64,000 bases of DNA from assembly GCA_963823075.1 (NCBI GenBank), contig CAWGKE010000001.1:806001-870000 (forward strand), in the 5' to 3' direction. Numbering within the stretch: position 1 is the stretch's first letter; the number at the start of each line of letters is the position of its first letter. Under the pieces are notes generated by a model. The model ran no database searches. It was not told the origin of the DNA and saw only the letters and a program-made list of their open reading frames with translations. The translations under genes were made by a program, and so were the position numbers. Shown in pieces: positions 17,814 through 28,400 of the stretch. Origin of the DNA: UBA4732 sp963823075 (GTDB lineage Bacteria; Planctomycetota; Planctomycetia; Gemmatales; Gemmataceae).

Positions 17814-18590
17814 GTGGCCTCATCCCTCAGCGTTCTCGTCACCGGCTCGGCCGGCCGCATCGGCCAAGCCGTCGTCCGCGAGCTGAAAACCCGCGGCCAT
17901 TTCGTCCGCGGCTTCGACCTCGGGCCGACGCCCGGAGCCGACGAATCGATCACGGCCAGCGTCACCGACGGCGCCGCCGTGCGACGGGCCGCGGAGGGCG
18001 TCGCGGCGATCGTCCATCTGGCCGCCACGCCCGACGACGACGACTTCCTGACGAAGCTGCTGCCGAACAACGTGGTCGGCGTCTATCACGTTTTGGAGGC
18101 GGCGCGGTTGGCCGGCGTGCGGCGCGTGGCACTGGCCAGCAGTGGGCAGGTGGTCTGGCATCAGCGCTTCACGGGGCCGCTGCCGATCGGCGCCGACGCG
18201 CCGCCGACGCCGCGCGGCTGGTACGCGGCGACGAAGGTGTTCCAGGAGGCGGCCGGCCGGGCCTACTCCGAGGCGCACGGCATCAGCGTCATCGCCGCCC
18301 GCCTGGGGTGGTGCCCGCGGACGCGCGAACACGCCGCCGAGCTGGCCGCCACCGACTGGGGGCCGGACGTCTACCTCAGCCCCGGCGACGCCGGCCGCTT
18401 CTTCGCCCTGGCCGCCGAGGCGCCGGCGGACTTTCGCTTCGCGGTCGTCTATGCGTGCAGCCGGCCGGTGCGGCGCGAGTTCTACGACTCCCGGCCGGCG
18501 AAGGAGCGGGTCGGCTACGAAGCGCGCGACACGTGGCCGGAGGGGGTGGAGGATTTGCTGAGCGGCGAGCGGAGGGCGTCCGCCCCCTGA
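17814..18590 (+). CDS. NAD-dependent epimerase/dehydratase (uronate-dehydrogenase-like)
   Basis: This is an extended short-chain dehydrogenase of 258 residues. The NAD-binding Gly motif (VTGSAGRIGQAVV), the acidic residue after beta-2 (GFDLG), the Ser of the active site (LASSGQVVW) and the catalytic YxxxK (WYAATK) are all visible. Its length and the GRIG version of the motif resemble uronate dehydrogenases, but the substrate is not certain. The start is GTG 17814. The C-terminal residues SGERRASAP are encoded by the left arm of the palindrome at 18564-18649, so the end of the protein was probably altered by that element. Confidence 0.78.
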   Translation: MASSLSVLVTGSAGRIGQAVVRELKTRGHFVRGFDLGPTPGADESITASVTDGAAVRRAAEGVAAIVHLAATPDDDDFLTKLLPNNVVGVYHVLEAARLAGVRRVALASSGQVVWHQRFTGPLPIGADAPPTPRGWYAATKVFQEAAGRAYSEAHGISVIAARLGWCPRTREHAAELAATDWGPDVYLSPGDAGRFFALAAEAPADFRFAVVYACSRPVRREFYDSRPAKERVGYEARDTWPEGVEDLLSGERRASAP

Positions 18591-18649
18591 TTCCACGACC
18601 ATTCCGCGACAAGGTTATGAAATCAGGGGGCGGACGCCCCCCGCTCGCC
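18564..18649. repeat. 86-bp palindrome overlapping the epimerase stop codon
   Basis: Arms 18564-18592 and 18621-18649 pair over 29 bases with one mismatch, separated by 28 bases. The left arm contributes the last codons and the TGA of the epimerase gene. It could act as a terminator before oleC. Confidence 0.8.
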
Positions 18650-18717
18650 AAAGCGTGCTGATTTGCTATGGTATCGCTCGGAACGATATCCGAACCGTCC
18701 TCTCCTCCACGACGACC

Positions 18718-20376
18718 ATGAGCACGCCGTCCCACCGGAACATCGCCGCCCACTTGCCGGCCATGGCCGCGGATCGGCCGCAGTCGCTGGCCATCGTGCA
18801 GCCGCGCGGCCGCGACCGCCACGGTCGCTTCCGTTACCGCCATTTCACTTTCCGCGAGCTGGATCAGGAGAGCGATCATCTCGCGGCAGGCCTCGAGCGC
18901 GTCGGGATCACGCGCGGCGTCCGCACCGTGCTGATGGTCCCACCAAGCTTGGAGATGTACGCCCTCGCCTTTGCCCTCTTCAAGGCGGGAGCGGTGGTGG
19001 TCGGCGTCGATCCCGGCATGGGGGCGAAAAGCCTCGGCGTCTGCCTGCGCGAGGTCCAGCCGGAGGCGTTCATCGGCATCCCGGAGGCGCATCTGGCCCG
19101 CTCCCTGTTCCGCTGGGCGCGCGACAGCATCCGCTGCTGTGTCACGGTCGGCCCGCGTTTCGGCTGGCGCGGCTGCACCCTGCGGCAGGTCCGCGAGCTG
19201 GGCGGCCGGCGGCCCTTCGCGATGGTCGAGCCGCGGCCGGACGAGACGGCGGCCGTCCTGTTCACCAGCGGCAGCACCGGCGTCGCCAAGGGGGTCGTCT
19301 ACACCCATGAAATCTTCAACGCCCAGGTGGAACTGCTGCGCCGCCTCTACGGCATCCAGCCCGGCGAGGTGGATCTGCCGACTTTTCCCCTCTTCGGACT
19401 CTTCGCCCCGGCGCTGGGAATCACCGCCGTCCTGCCGCAGATGGACCCGACGAAGCCGGCCCACGTCGATCCGCGGAAGATCATCGAAACCATCGACGCC
19501 TTCGGCGTGACGAACCTGTTCGGCTCGCCGTCGCTGATCCAGCGGGTCGGCCGCTACGGCGTGATGCACGGCGTCCGGCTGCCGTCGCTGCGGCGCGTCG
19601 TGTCCGCCGGGGCGCCAGTGGCGGCGTCGGCCGTGGAGCGCTTTCGGTCGCTGCTGGCGGACGGCGTACAGGTGCATACGCCCTACGGCGCCACGGAGGC
19701 GCTGCCGGTCTGCTCGATCGGCAGCGACGAAATCCTGGGCGAGACGCGGGCGCGGACGGCGGAGGGCGAAGGCGTGTGCGTCGGCCGGCCGGTGGAGGGA
19801 ATGGAGGTCCGTATCATCCGCATCAGCGACGGGCCGATCGCGGAATGGGCCGACGGCCTGGAGGCGCCGCGCGGCGAGGTCGGCGAGATCGTCGTGCGGG
19901 GGCCGGTCGTGACGCGATCGTACATCAACCGCCCGGCCTCGACGGAGCTGGCCAAGATCGCCGACCCGGCTGGCGGCTTCTGGCACCGCATGGGCGACCT
20001 GGGCTATGTGGATGATCGAGGTCGCGTGTGGTTCTGCGGCCGCAAGTCGCAGCGCGTGGTGACGCCGGAGCGGACGTATTACACCATCTCCTGCGAGGGC
20101 GTGTTCAACGCCCATAAGGGGGTGCACCGGACGGCGCTGGTGGGCGTTGCGCGGAACGGGGCGACGGAGCCGGTGCTGTGCGTGGAGCCGGAGAAGGACG
20201 TGTCGATCCCACGGGCGACGCTGCGGGAAGAGCTGCTGGCGCTCGGGGCGGCCCGGCCGCACACAAAGGCGATTCAAACGATCCTTTTTCACAGGAATTT
20301 CCCGGTGGACGTGCGGCACAACGCGAAAATCTTCCGGGAGAAGCTGGCGGTCTGGGCGGGGAAGGAACTGTCATGA
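18718..20376 (+). CDS. oleC: OleC-like fatty-acid ligase (olefin beta-lactone synthetase)
   Basis: This AMP-forming ligase has 552 residues. The ATP/AMP motif LFTSGSTGVAKGVVYTH, the YGATEALP block, the GDLGYVDDRGRVWFCGR hinge and the C-terminal region ending in a Lys-rich FREKLAVW are in place. The sequence style (RNIAAHLPAMA start; PVCSIGSDEIL; VTRSYINR) matches OleC, which turns a beta-hydroxy acid into a beta-lactone in head-to-head olefin synthesis. The overlapping next gene is OleD-like, which strengthens the call. The start is ATG 18718. oleA and oleB are not in the window. Confidence 0.82.
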   Translation: MSTPSHRNIAAHLPAMAADRPQSLAIVQPRGRDRHGRFRYRHFTFRELDQESDHLAAGLERVGITRGVRTVLMVPPSLEMYALAFALFKAGAVVVGVDPGMGAKSLGVCLREVQPEAFIGIPEAHLARSLFRWARDSIRCCVTVGPRFGWRGCTLRQVRELGGRRPFAMVEPRPDETAAVLFTSGSTGVAKGVVYTHEIFNAQVELLRRLYGIQPGEVDLPTFPLFGLFAPALGITAVLPQMDPTKPAHVDPRKIIETIDAFGVTNLFGSPSLIQRVGRYGVMHGVRLPSLRRVVSAGAPVAASAVERFRSLLADGVQVHTPYGATEALPVCSIGSDEILGETRARTAEGEGVCVGRPVEGMEVRIIRISDGPIAEWADGLEAPRGEVGEIVVRGPVVTRSYINRPASTELAKIADPAGGFWHRMGDLGYVDDRGRVWFCGRKSQRVVTPERTYYTISCEGVFNAHKGVHRTALVGVARNGATEPVLCVEPEKDVSIPRATLREELLALGAARPHTKAIQTILFHRNFPVDVRHNAKIFREKLAVWAGKELS

Positions 20377-21371
20377 ACGCCCTGGTGACGGGCGGCGGCG
20401 GCTTCCTCGGCGGCGCCATCGTCCGCCGGCTGACCGGCCGCGGGGACCGGGTGCGTAGCCTCTCCCGCAGCCGCTATCCTTCTCTAGACTCTCTCGGCGT
20501 GGAGCAAATCCAGGGCGACGTGGCCGACGCCGGCGCCGTGGACGCAGCGGTTGCGGACTGCGATCTGATCTTCCACGTCGCGGCCAAGGCCGGCGTCTGG
20601 GGCGCCTACGCCGAGTACCACCGCACCAACGTCCTCGGCACGCAAAACGTCCTCGACGCCTGCCGCAAGCACGGCGTCCGCAACCTCGTCTACACCAGCT
20701 CGCCGAGCGTGGTCTTCGACGGCCGCGACATGGAGGGCATGGACGAATCCGCGCCATACCCGAAGCATTACGAGGCGGCCTATCCGAGGACGAAGGCGGA
20801 GGCGGAGCGCCTGGTTCTGGCGGCGAACGGCCCCGACCTGGCCACGGTCGCGCTGCGGCCGCACCTGATCTGGGGTCCCGGCGACAACCACCTGATCCCG
20901 CGCATCCTGGAGCGCGGCCGCGCCGGCCGGCTGCGCCGCATCGGCCGGGCGAACAAGCGCATCGACGCCACCTACATCGACAACGCCGCCGACGCCCACG
21001 TTCTGGCGGCCGACCGCCTGTCTCCCGGCTCGCCAGTCGCCGGCAAGGCTTATTTCATCAGCAACGGCGAGCCGATTCCATTATGGGATCTGATTAATCG
21101 CATTCTGGCAGCGGGCGGCGTCCCGCCGGTGACGCGGATCGTCCCCACCTGGCTGGCGTACACAGCCGGATGGCTGATGGAGACGGTGTACGCCGTGTTG
21201 GCACTGCGCGAGGAGCCGTCGATGACGCGGTTCGTGGTCCGCGAGCTGACGACGGCGCACTGGTTCGACCTCACGGCGGCGCGGCGCGACCTGGGATATG
21301 AGCCGCACGTTTTGACGGAAGACGGGTTGAATCGCTTGGCCGCTTCGATGCGGAATTCACCGCCCTCCTGA
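20373..21371 (+). CDS. oleD: OleD-like 2-alkyl-3-oxoalkanoate reductase
   Basis: This 3-beta-HSD-type dehydrogenase has 332 residues. It has the NADP-binding start VTGGGGFLGGAIVRRL, the active-site Ser (YTSSPSVVFDG) and catalytic Tyr/Lys (YPRTKAEAE). The ATGA overlap with oleC means the two are translated together. OleD reduces the beta-keto acid made by OleA, and OleC then closes the lactone that OleB decarboxylates to an alkene. Sterol and steroid dehydrogenases share the fold, but the OleC neighbour argues against them. Confidence 0.82.
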   Translation: MNALVTGGGGFLGGAIVRRLTGRGDRVRSLSRSRYPSLDSLGVEQIQGDVADAGAVDAAVADCDLIFHVAAKAGVWGAYAEYHRTNVLGTQNVLDACRKHGVRNLVYTSSPSVVFDGRDMEGMDESAPYPKHYEAAYPRTKAEAERLVLAANGPDLATVALRPHLIWGPGDNHLIPRILERGRAGRLRRIGRANKRIDATYIDNAADAHVLAADRLSPGSPVAGKAYFISNGEPIPLWDLINRILAAGGVPPVTRIVPTWLAYTAGWLMETVYAVLALREEPSMTRFVVRELTTAHWFDLTAARRDLGYEPHVLTEDGLNRLAASMRNSPPS

Positions 21372-21433
21372 CATTCGGCTACCCCGCGCGATACAATGCC
21401 AGCAGTGCACGCACTTCGTTTGTGGAGATAATC

Positions 21434-21868
21434 ATGGAGACGTCCACGATGGGAAGCGTCCTCGTCGCGGCGAAGATCGAAAGCATCGAAGACCTGTCCC
21501 AGGTTCAGCGGGGAAGTCTTCCCGCCGCTCAAGTGCGGCGCGTCGAAGTGACCGACGCCTTAGTGGACACAGGGGCGACGATGCTGTCGATGCCCAAGCG
21601 ACTGATCGAGCAACTTGGTCTGTACCCGGTTCGCATCCGGCGTGCGCGGAGCAGCGCCGGCCCCGTCCATGTCCAGATCTACAGTCCCGTTCGCTTGACG
21701 ATCCTGGAGCGCGATTGCACCATTGAGGTCGCCGAGGTCCCAGACGACTGCCCGGTGCTGATCGGTCAGATCCCGCTGGAGCTGCTCGATTTCGTGGTCG
21801 ATCCGGTCGGCCGCCGCCTGATCGGCAACCCGGCGCACGGCGGCGAACACATGCTCGACATGTTTTGA
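21434..21868 (+). CDS. Retropepsin-like aspartyl protease domain protein
   Basis: This 144-residue protein carries a clear clan AA motif, ALVDTGATMLSMP, the DTGA of retroviral-type proteases. It also has an ILERDCTIEVAEV flap-like strand and a PVLIGQIPLELLDFVVDP block, as in bacterial one-domain retropepsin homologues. One such domain works only as a dimer. No signal peptide is seen. Whether it cleaves peptides is not known. The start at ATG 21434 is preferred over GTG 21422. It is convergent with pgk, 10 bases apart. Confidence 0.75.
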   Translation: METSTMGSVLVAAKIESIEDLSQVQRGSLPAAQVRRVEVTDALVDTGATMLSMPKRLIEQLGLYPVRIRRARSSAGPVHVQIYSPVRLTILERDCTIEVAEVPDDCPVLIGQIPLELLDFVVDPVGRRLIGNPAHGGEHMLDMF

Positions 21869-21878
21869 CCGGCCGGAA

Positions 21879-23069
21879 TCACTTGTCGTCGATCTCCGCC
21901 AGCGCCGGGAACGGCGTCCCCTGGACGTACTCCAGAAACGCCCCGCCGCCCGTCGAGACGTGCGTCATCTTCTCCGCCAGGCCGAATTCCTCCACCGCCT
22001 CCGCCGTCTCGCCTCCGCCCACGATGGTCACGCCCTTCGACGCCGCCATCGCCTCGGCCACGGCCCGCGTCCCCTTGCTGTACGGCTCGTCCTCGAACTT
22101 GCCCAAGGGGCCATTCCACACCACCGTCGCCGCCTTCCGCACCGCGTCGGTGTATTCGGCGATCGTTTTTGGGCCGATATCGACTCCGATCCAGCCATCG
22201 GGGATCTCGCCCTCCACGACGCGGGCCGTCTGCGGGGCGTCGATCTTCTCGACGATCAAGTGATCGACCGGCAGCACGATCTTGCTCTTGCCCAGTTCCA
22301 GCAGCTCGCGGGCCACGTCGAGCTTGTCGGCCTCCAGGCGTGAGCCGCCGACGTTCTTGCCCTGCGCCTTGAGGAACGTGTACGTCATCGCCCCGCCGAT
22401 CAGGACGCGATCGACGCGCGACAAGAGGCTCTTAATGAACAGGATCTTGTCCGACACCTTGCCGCCGCCCAGGATACCGACCAGCGGCCGCGGCGGATTG
22501 CTCAGCAGACGATCCAGAATGTCCAGCTCCTTGGCCACCAGCGCCCCGACCACGCGCGGCTTGCCCTTTATGGCGGCCGGCAGCGCCAGCATCGACACGT
22601 CTTTGCGATGGCAGGTGCCGAAGGCGTCATTGACGTAGGCGTCGCCCAGCTTGGCCAGCTCGGCGCCGAGCGCCTTGTCCTTGGCCTGCTCTCCAGGATG
22701 GAAGCGCAGGTTCTCCAGCACCAGCACGTCGCCCGGTTTGAGCGCCTGCGCCGCGGCGGTCGCCTGCGGGCCGACCACCTCATCCACCTTGCGCACCGGC
22801 CGGCCGAGCAGCTCGCCCAACCGCGCGGCGACTTTATCCATCTTGAAAGGCGCATCAGCCTTGGGATCGCCGGTCGGGCGGCCGAGATGGCTCATCACCA
22901 CCAGGGCGGCTCCGCGGTCGAGCAGCGTCTTCAGCGTCGGAAGGGCGGCGCGGATGCGGCGGTCGTTGGTCACGTTGCCGGACTTGTCGAGCGGCACGTT
23001 GAAATCGACGCGCACCAGGACGCGCTTGCTGTTCAGATCCTTCGGCAGATCGTTCAGAGTTTTCTTCAT
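21879..23069 (-). CDS. pgk: Phosphoglycerate kinase
   Basis: Phosphoglycerate kinase transfers phosphate from 1,3-bisphosphoglycerate to ADP in glycolysis. The 396-residue sequence is complete, with VRVDFNVPLD near the start, SHLGRPTGDPK, ENLRFHPGE, AYVNDAFGTCHR, GGGKVSDK, NGPLGKFE and the GGGETAEA/STGGGAFLE nucleotide site. The start at 23069 (MKKTLNDLPKDL) is chosen; the open frame upstream reads through a palindrome. It follows gap on the same strand across a 96-base gap that holds the palindrome 23089-23158. Confidence 0.97.
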   Translation of the reverse strand: MKKTLNDLPKDLNSKRVLVRVDFNVPLDKSGNVTNDRRIRAALPTLKTLLDRGAALVVMSHLGRPTGDPKADAPFKMDKVAARLGELLGRPVRKVDEVVGPQATAAAQALKPGDVLVLENLRFHPGEQAKDKALGAELAKLGDAYVNDAFGTCHRKDVSMLALPAAIKGKPRVVGALVAKELDILDRLLSNPPRPLVGILGGGKVSDKILFIKSLLSRVDRVLIGGAMTYTFLKAQGKNVGGSRLEADKLDVARELLELGKSKIVLPVDHLIVEKIDAPQTARVVEGEIPDGWIGVDIGPKTIAEYTDAVRKAATVVWNGPLGKFEDEPYSKGTRAVAEAMAASKGVTIVGGGETAEAVEEFGLAEKMTHVSTGGGAFLEYVQGTPFPALAEIDDK

Positions 23070-23088
23070 GGCACGGATTCCCATTGAT

Positions 23089-23158
23089 CTCTCGCAAAGA
23101 CGCAAAGGGCGCAAAGAATTCAAGGAAAGTCTTTGCGCCCTTTGCGTCTTTGCGAGAG
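23089..23158. repeat. Perfect 29-bp palindrome between gap and pgk
   Basis: Arms 23089-23117 and 23130-23158 are exact reverse complements built on CGCAAAGACGCAAAG-type sequence, with a 12-base spacer. It lies inside the likely gap-pgk transcript and could reduce read-through or protect one mRNA end. Its composition (A-rich steps) differs from the other palindromes here. Confidence 0.85.
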
Positions 23159-23165
23159 CTTCTCT

Positions 23166-24212
<1,047 letters not shown>

Positions 24213-24230
24213 CGTTTCAACTCCTTCGTG

Positions 24231-24257
24231 GTAGGGGCGGGGTAACCCCGCCCCTAC
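24231..24257. repeat. 27-bp perfect palindrome upstream of gap
   Basis: GTAGGGGCGGGG, TAA, CCCCGCCCCTAC: two perfect 12-base arms. It is the intergenic twin of the element at 11293-11319 inside the WD40 gene. It lies 18 bases before the gap start codon, where it may affect translation or transcription. Confidence 0.8.
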
Positions 24258-24392
24258 TATCAGCCATTCCAGTCGGCCGCGCCTCGAATAGCCGGCGTCG
24301 CTGGCGATCTCTAGGTTATAACCTATGGCCGAATCCGCTTACCGGCGAGCGGCTGACGACTCACCACTCACAACTCACAACCGAGAACGATC

Positions 24393-25382
24393 ATGGCCGA
24401 TACGATCCGGGTGGCGGTGACGGGTGCGGCGGGGCAGGTGGCCTACGCCATGCTGGCGCGGCTGGCGTCCGGCGAGGTCTTCGGCCCCGACCGCAAGGTG
24501 ATCCTGCAACTGCTGGAGATCCCGCAGGCGATGCCGGCCCTGGAGGGCGTCGTCATGGAGCTGGACGACTGCTCGTTCTCGACCCTCCAGGACGTGGTCG
24601 CCACCGACGACCCGAACAAGGCGTTCAAGGATTGCAATTGGGCGCTTCTGGTCGGCTCTTTCCCGCGCAAGCAGGGCATGGAGCGCAAGGAGCTGCTCGG
24701 CATCAACGGCAAGATCTTCGTCGGCCAGGGGCAGGCGCTGGCGGCCAACGCGGCGAAGGACGTGCGCATCCTCGTGGTCGGCAATCCGTGCAACACCAAC
24801 TGCCTCGTCGCATACCGTAACGGCAAGGCCATCCCGGCGGAGCGCTGGACGGCGATGACGCGGCTCGATCACAACCGCGCCCGGACGGCCCTGGCGAAGA
24901 AGGCCGGCGCCGCCAACGCCGACGTGAGCTGCGTGACCATCTGGGGCAATCACAGCAACACGCAGTACCCCGACTTCACCAACGCCAAGATCAAGGGCAA
25001 ACCGGCCGCGGAGGTTATCGCGGATCGCAATTGGCTGGAGAACGCTTTCGTACCCCAGGTGCAGACGCGCGGGGCGGCGGTCATCAAGGCGCGCGGCCAG
25101 AGTTCGGCGATGTCGGCGGCGAACGGCGCCATTGACCATGTGAAAAGTCTGCTGACGCCGACTCCGGCCGGCGACTGGATAAGCGCGGCGATCGTGTCGA
25201 AGGGGGAGTACGGCGTGCCGCCCGGGCTGGTGTTCAGCTACCCGTGCCGCGGCGACGGCAAGGGCAACGTGACCGTGGTGGAGGGATTGCAGCTGGACGC
25301 CTTCGGAAAGCAGAAGTTCCAGACGACGCTGCGGGAACTCTTGGAGGAGAAGGAGGCGGTGGCGTCGCTGCTGCCTGGATAG
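24393..25382 (+). CDS. mdh: Malate dehydrogenase
   Basis: This 329-residue protein is an NAD-dependent malate dehydrogenase of the cytosolic/MDH type. It has the dinucleotide motif VTGAAGQVAYAMLARLASG, the mobile-loop SFPRKQGMERKELL, NPCNTNCL, the Asp/Arg pair TRLDHNRA and the catalytic His in TIWGNHSNTQYPD. It interconverts malate and oxaloacetate in the TCA cycle. It is divergent from gap, with 180 bases between them holding the shared promoter region. A hairpin repeat begins at its last codon. Confidence 0.96.
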   Translation: MADTIRVAVTGAAGQVAYAMLARLASGEVFGPDRKVILQLLEIPQAMPALEGVVMELDDCSFSTLQDVVATDDPNKAFKDCNWALLVGSFPRKQGMERKELLGINGKIFVGQGQALAANAAKDVRILVVGNPCNTNCLVAYRNGKAIPAERWTAMTRLDHNRARTALAKKAGAANADVSCVTIWGNHSNTQYPDFTNAKIKGKPAAEVIADRNWLENAFVPQVQTRGAAVIKARGQSSAMSAANGAIDHVKSLLTPTPAGDWISAAIVSKGEYGVPPGLVFSYPCRGDGKGNVTVVEGLQLDAFGKQKFQTTLRELLEEKEAVASLLPG

Positions 25383-25438
25383 CCGCGACCCGACAGGAGA
25401 GCGCGTTGGGAGGAGCGCTCCCCTGTCGGGTCGCGGCT
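25381..25438. repeat. 58-bp palindrome between convergent mdh and M1 peptidase genes
   Basis: Arms 25381-25397 and 25422-25438 are perfect over 17 bases, sharing the core AGCCGCGACC with the elements at 28270-28331 and 40075-40139. Its position between convergent genes suits a two-way terminator. Confidence 0.8.
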
Positions 25439-25466
25439 AACCGGACGGGATTTGTGCGCTATCCCA

Positions 25467-28400
25467 TCAGAACGGCATTCCCACGCCGAAGATGAACTGC
25501 GTCGGCGCTTCGACGTTGACCGTCTGGGCCACGTCGAAGCGCAGCATCGTCCGCTCCACGAAACCGAACCACGTCACGTCCAGCCGCAGTCCGCCGCCGA
25601 CCGCGTGCGCGACCGGCCCGACCTGATGGCCGTTGAGGTAGGCGTCGCCCACGTCGTAGAAGGCCGCTCCGTAAATGTTTCGCAGGCCGACGACGTGATC
25701 GCAGGCGTCCCAGGTCAGCCCCTTTACCAGCGGCACCCGCCACTCCACGCTTCCCACCCAAACGGTGCTTCCCTGCCGCTCCGACTGGTCGAAGCCGCGG
25801 AACAGGTCTTCGCCGCCCATCGTGAAGAACTCGCCCTTGGTCGGCAGACCCGTCGCCCCGTAGGCCCGCACCGCCACCCGCGTGTCGGCCAGCCATTCCA
25901 GCGCCGGCCGCGCCGCCTCCTGCAGCCGCGGACAGGCCGCCAGCGCCGGCGTCAGGTCCGGCAGGTAGTGGACCGTCGAAAACTGCGCGGAGGCCTCGTT
26001 CAGGCCTTGCAGCTGTTCCAGGCCGGCCGCCCCACCCTCGTAAAGCATGTCCAGCCGGAAGCCGCCTTCCGGGTCCCAGTAGGGCGTCAAATAATCCAGC
26101 CGGTAGTGCAGACCGGCCGTCGTGGTCTGGTCGAAGCGCTCGCCGCCTGGCACGGTCTGCTTGGGCAGTGGGAGAAAGTTCTGCTGGTACGACGTGAACG
26201 CTTCGAGGTAGTGGGCCGGCTCCAGGTAGAGGCTGTCGCTTTGCATGAAGACGTAGCGGCCGAACAACACGCCGCGGAACGCGTTCTCGTCGCCGCCCAG
26301 CGTCGTGGTCAGCCGCCGCTCGGCGTTGAAACCGACCTGGATGTTTGGGTCGAAGACGTGTTCCCACAGGGCGTCGGTCCCCACCACCAGATCGCGGTAG
26401 TCCGTGCGGTAGGCCGCGTAGACGCCGCCGTCGAAGTCCTGCGTCCGGTAGGCGGCCGCCCGGGCGCCCACCATCGTCGTGCGCGTGTACCAGGGATCGT
26501 CGTAAATGGAACCGTAGATCCAGGGGCCGAAGATTACGTTCCAGCGATCGTAATAGTTCGTCAAATCCGTCTCTTCCAGGAAGGTGTAGATGGGCGCGAA
26601 GCGGAAGCGCACCGGCGGCTTCCAATAGTTGTTCGACGGGTCCTTGTCGATCAGCACCTGATCGGGATCGACCGCAATCTGCGTCGGCTCCTCGGGCAAC
26701 AGGGCCTCGACGCGGACGCGGCCGTCGGGCTGCACCTCGACCGTGGTCGGCGGGTCGTCGATGTGATAGGAGCCAGCCTGGGGCAAGATCGGGATGCGGA
26801 TGGGGTAGCCCTGACAGCAGCTCATGGCGAAGCCCAGCGTGGTTTGCTCGTTGATCTCTCCTTTTTGGCGCAGCATTACCACGACGCGCGTTTTGCCCTC
26901 GGCGTCTCCGAGCTGGTTCGGCCCGGCGTCGCACAATCGCCGGCGCTTCAACCAGCAGCAAAGGTCGGGTTTGCAGCACATGGGCGGCGCCTGCACCGTC
27001 ACGCCGTCCACGGCCCAGTCGGTCAGGCCGGGGCCGTAGAGCCAGTCGCGGAAGAACTCGTACCACGAATAGCCGGTGTACGCTTCCAGCTCGCGGCGGA
27101 AGTCGGCCACGCGGATGATGCGGTACTGGTAGCGGCCGTAAATGCCGCGCATGCAGTCGAGGAAAGCGGCCTCGCCCATGCGCTCCTCAATCATGCCCAT
27201 GACGCGCGAGCCTTTGTCGTAGGCCATACTGAAAAGATTGACGATGTGGCCGAATTTGTCCATGTCCTGGATGATCGGCCCGTTCTCGCCGCGGCCGATG
27301 GTGCCGTACATGCCGTAGGCGTGGTAGTCCTGCCGGCGAACGTTCGGCAGCCATTCCAGGCCCGGCGGGTAGGTCATCATGTTGCTGTCGGGGCCGGCCG
27401 TCTGGTTCATGAGGCGCTTGCTGAAGTAGGTGGCGAGGCCCTCGTCCATGAACGTCTCGGTGTAGGCGTTGACGCCGACGACGTTGTACCACCACTGGTG
27501 ACAGGTTTCGTGCGAGATGAGGTAATCGACGAAGCCGCCGGCGACCTGCGGCAGTCCGAAGACGCGCTCGTCGATCATGACGAGCATTCCGCACTGGTTG
27601 CCGTTCCAGCCGAAGAACGACTCGGCCACGGTGAAATCGTCGTAGGGATACGGCCCGAACCACTTGCCGTACATGGTCAGGGCGTCGCAGGCGATGCGGA
27701 GCGTCTCCTTGGCGTAATGTTCGTGCTGCGGCAGGGCCATGACGTGGACGCGGATTGGGTGGGAGACGCCGACGCGCGGCTCCAGGACGGTGGCGAACTC
27801 GTGGTACTCGGCGCTGCACAGGAAGGCGAAATCGCGCACGCCGTCGGCGCGAATGTCGAGCCGGCGCCGGCCGTCGTCTAGGGCCGTGTCGCCGACGACG
27901 GACCCGGTGCAGGCGACGCGCTGGTCGGCCGGCACGGTGACGGCGACGCGGTAGACGCCGGCCTCGTTGAAGAACGGCTGGTGCCAGGCGACGAACGGCG
28001 TCGGCTGCCAGAGTTGGCCGGCCGGGCGCGGCTTGTCCTCTTCGCCGGGCCGCGGGTCGGGCGGATCGCCGTAATACGCGAAGACTGGCAGCCAGTTGCT
28101 CAGGAACGTGACGCCGCGCCACTGGCCCCAGCGCCCCTGTTTCTGCGGCAGGTTCATCGTGATGTCGAGAACGACCGTGACGGATTCGCCCTGGCGGATC
28201 GGCCGGGACAGCGGCACGATGAGGGTCGTATTGGTGTCGCCCTCGTAGCGGAACGGCACGTCCACGGCCGTCGGGGCCGCGACCGTAAGGCAGCGGCCTT
28301 CGTCCCGGTCCCTCACGGTCGCGGCCCCGACGGCCGGCGACTCGGCAAGGGTGACTTTGCGGACCTCACAAGCAGGTTCCGTCTCGCCCATCTCCTCGCC

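Noticed and set aside
25452..27881. 809-codon plus-strand ORF opposite the M1 peptidase gene
   Set aside because: Its composition (Arg, Val, His, Gly, Gln) is that of an antisense shadow. The minus-strand frame has complete M1 motifs.
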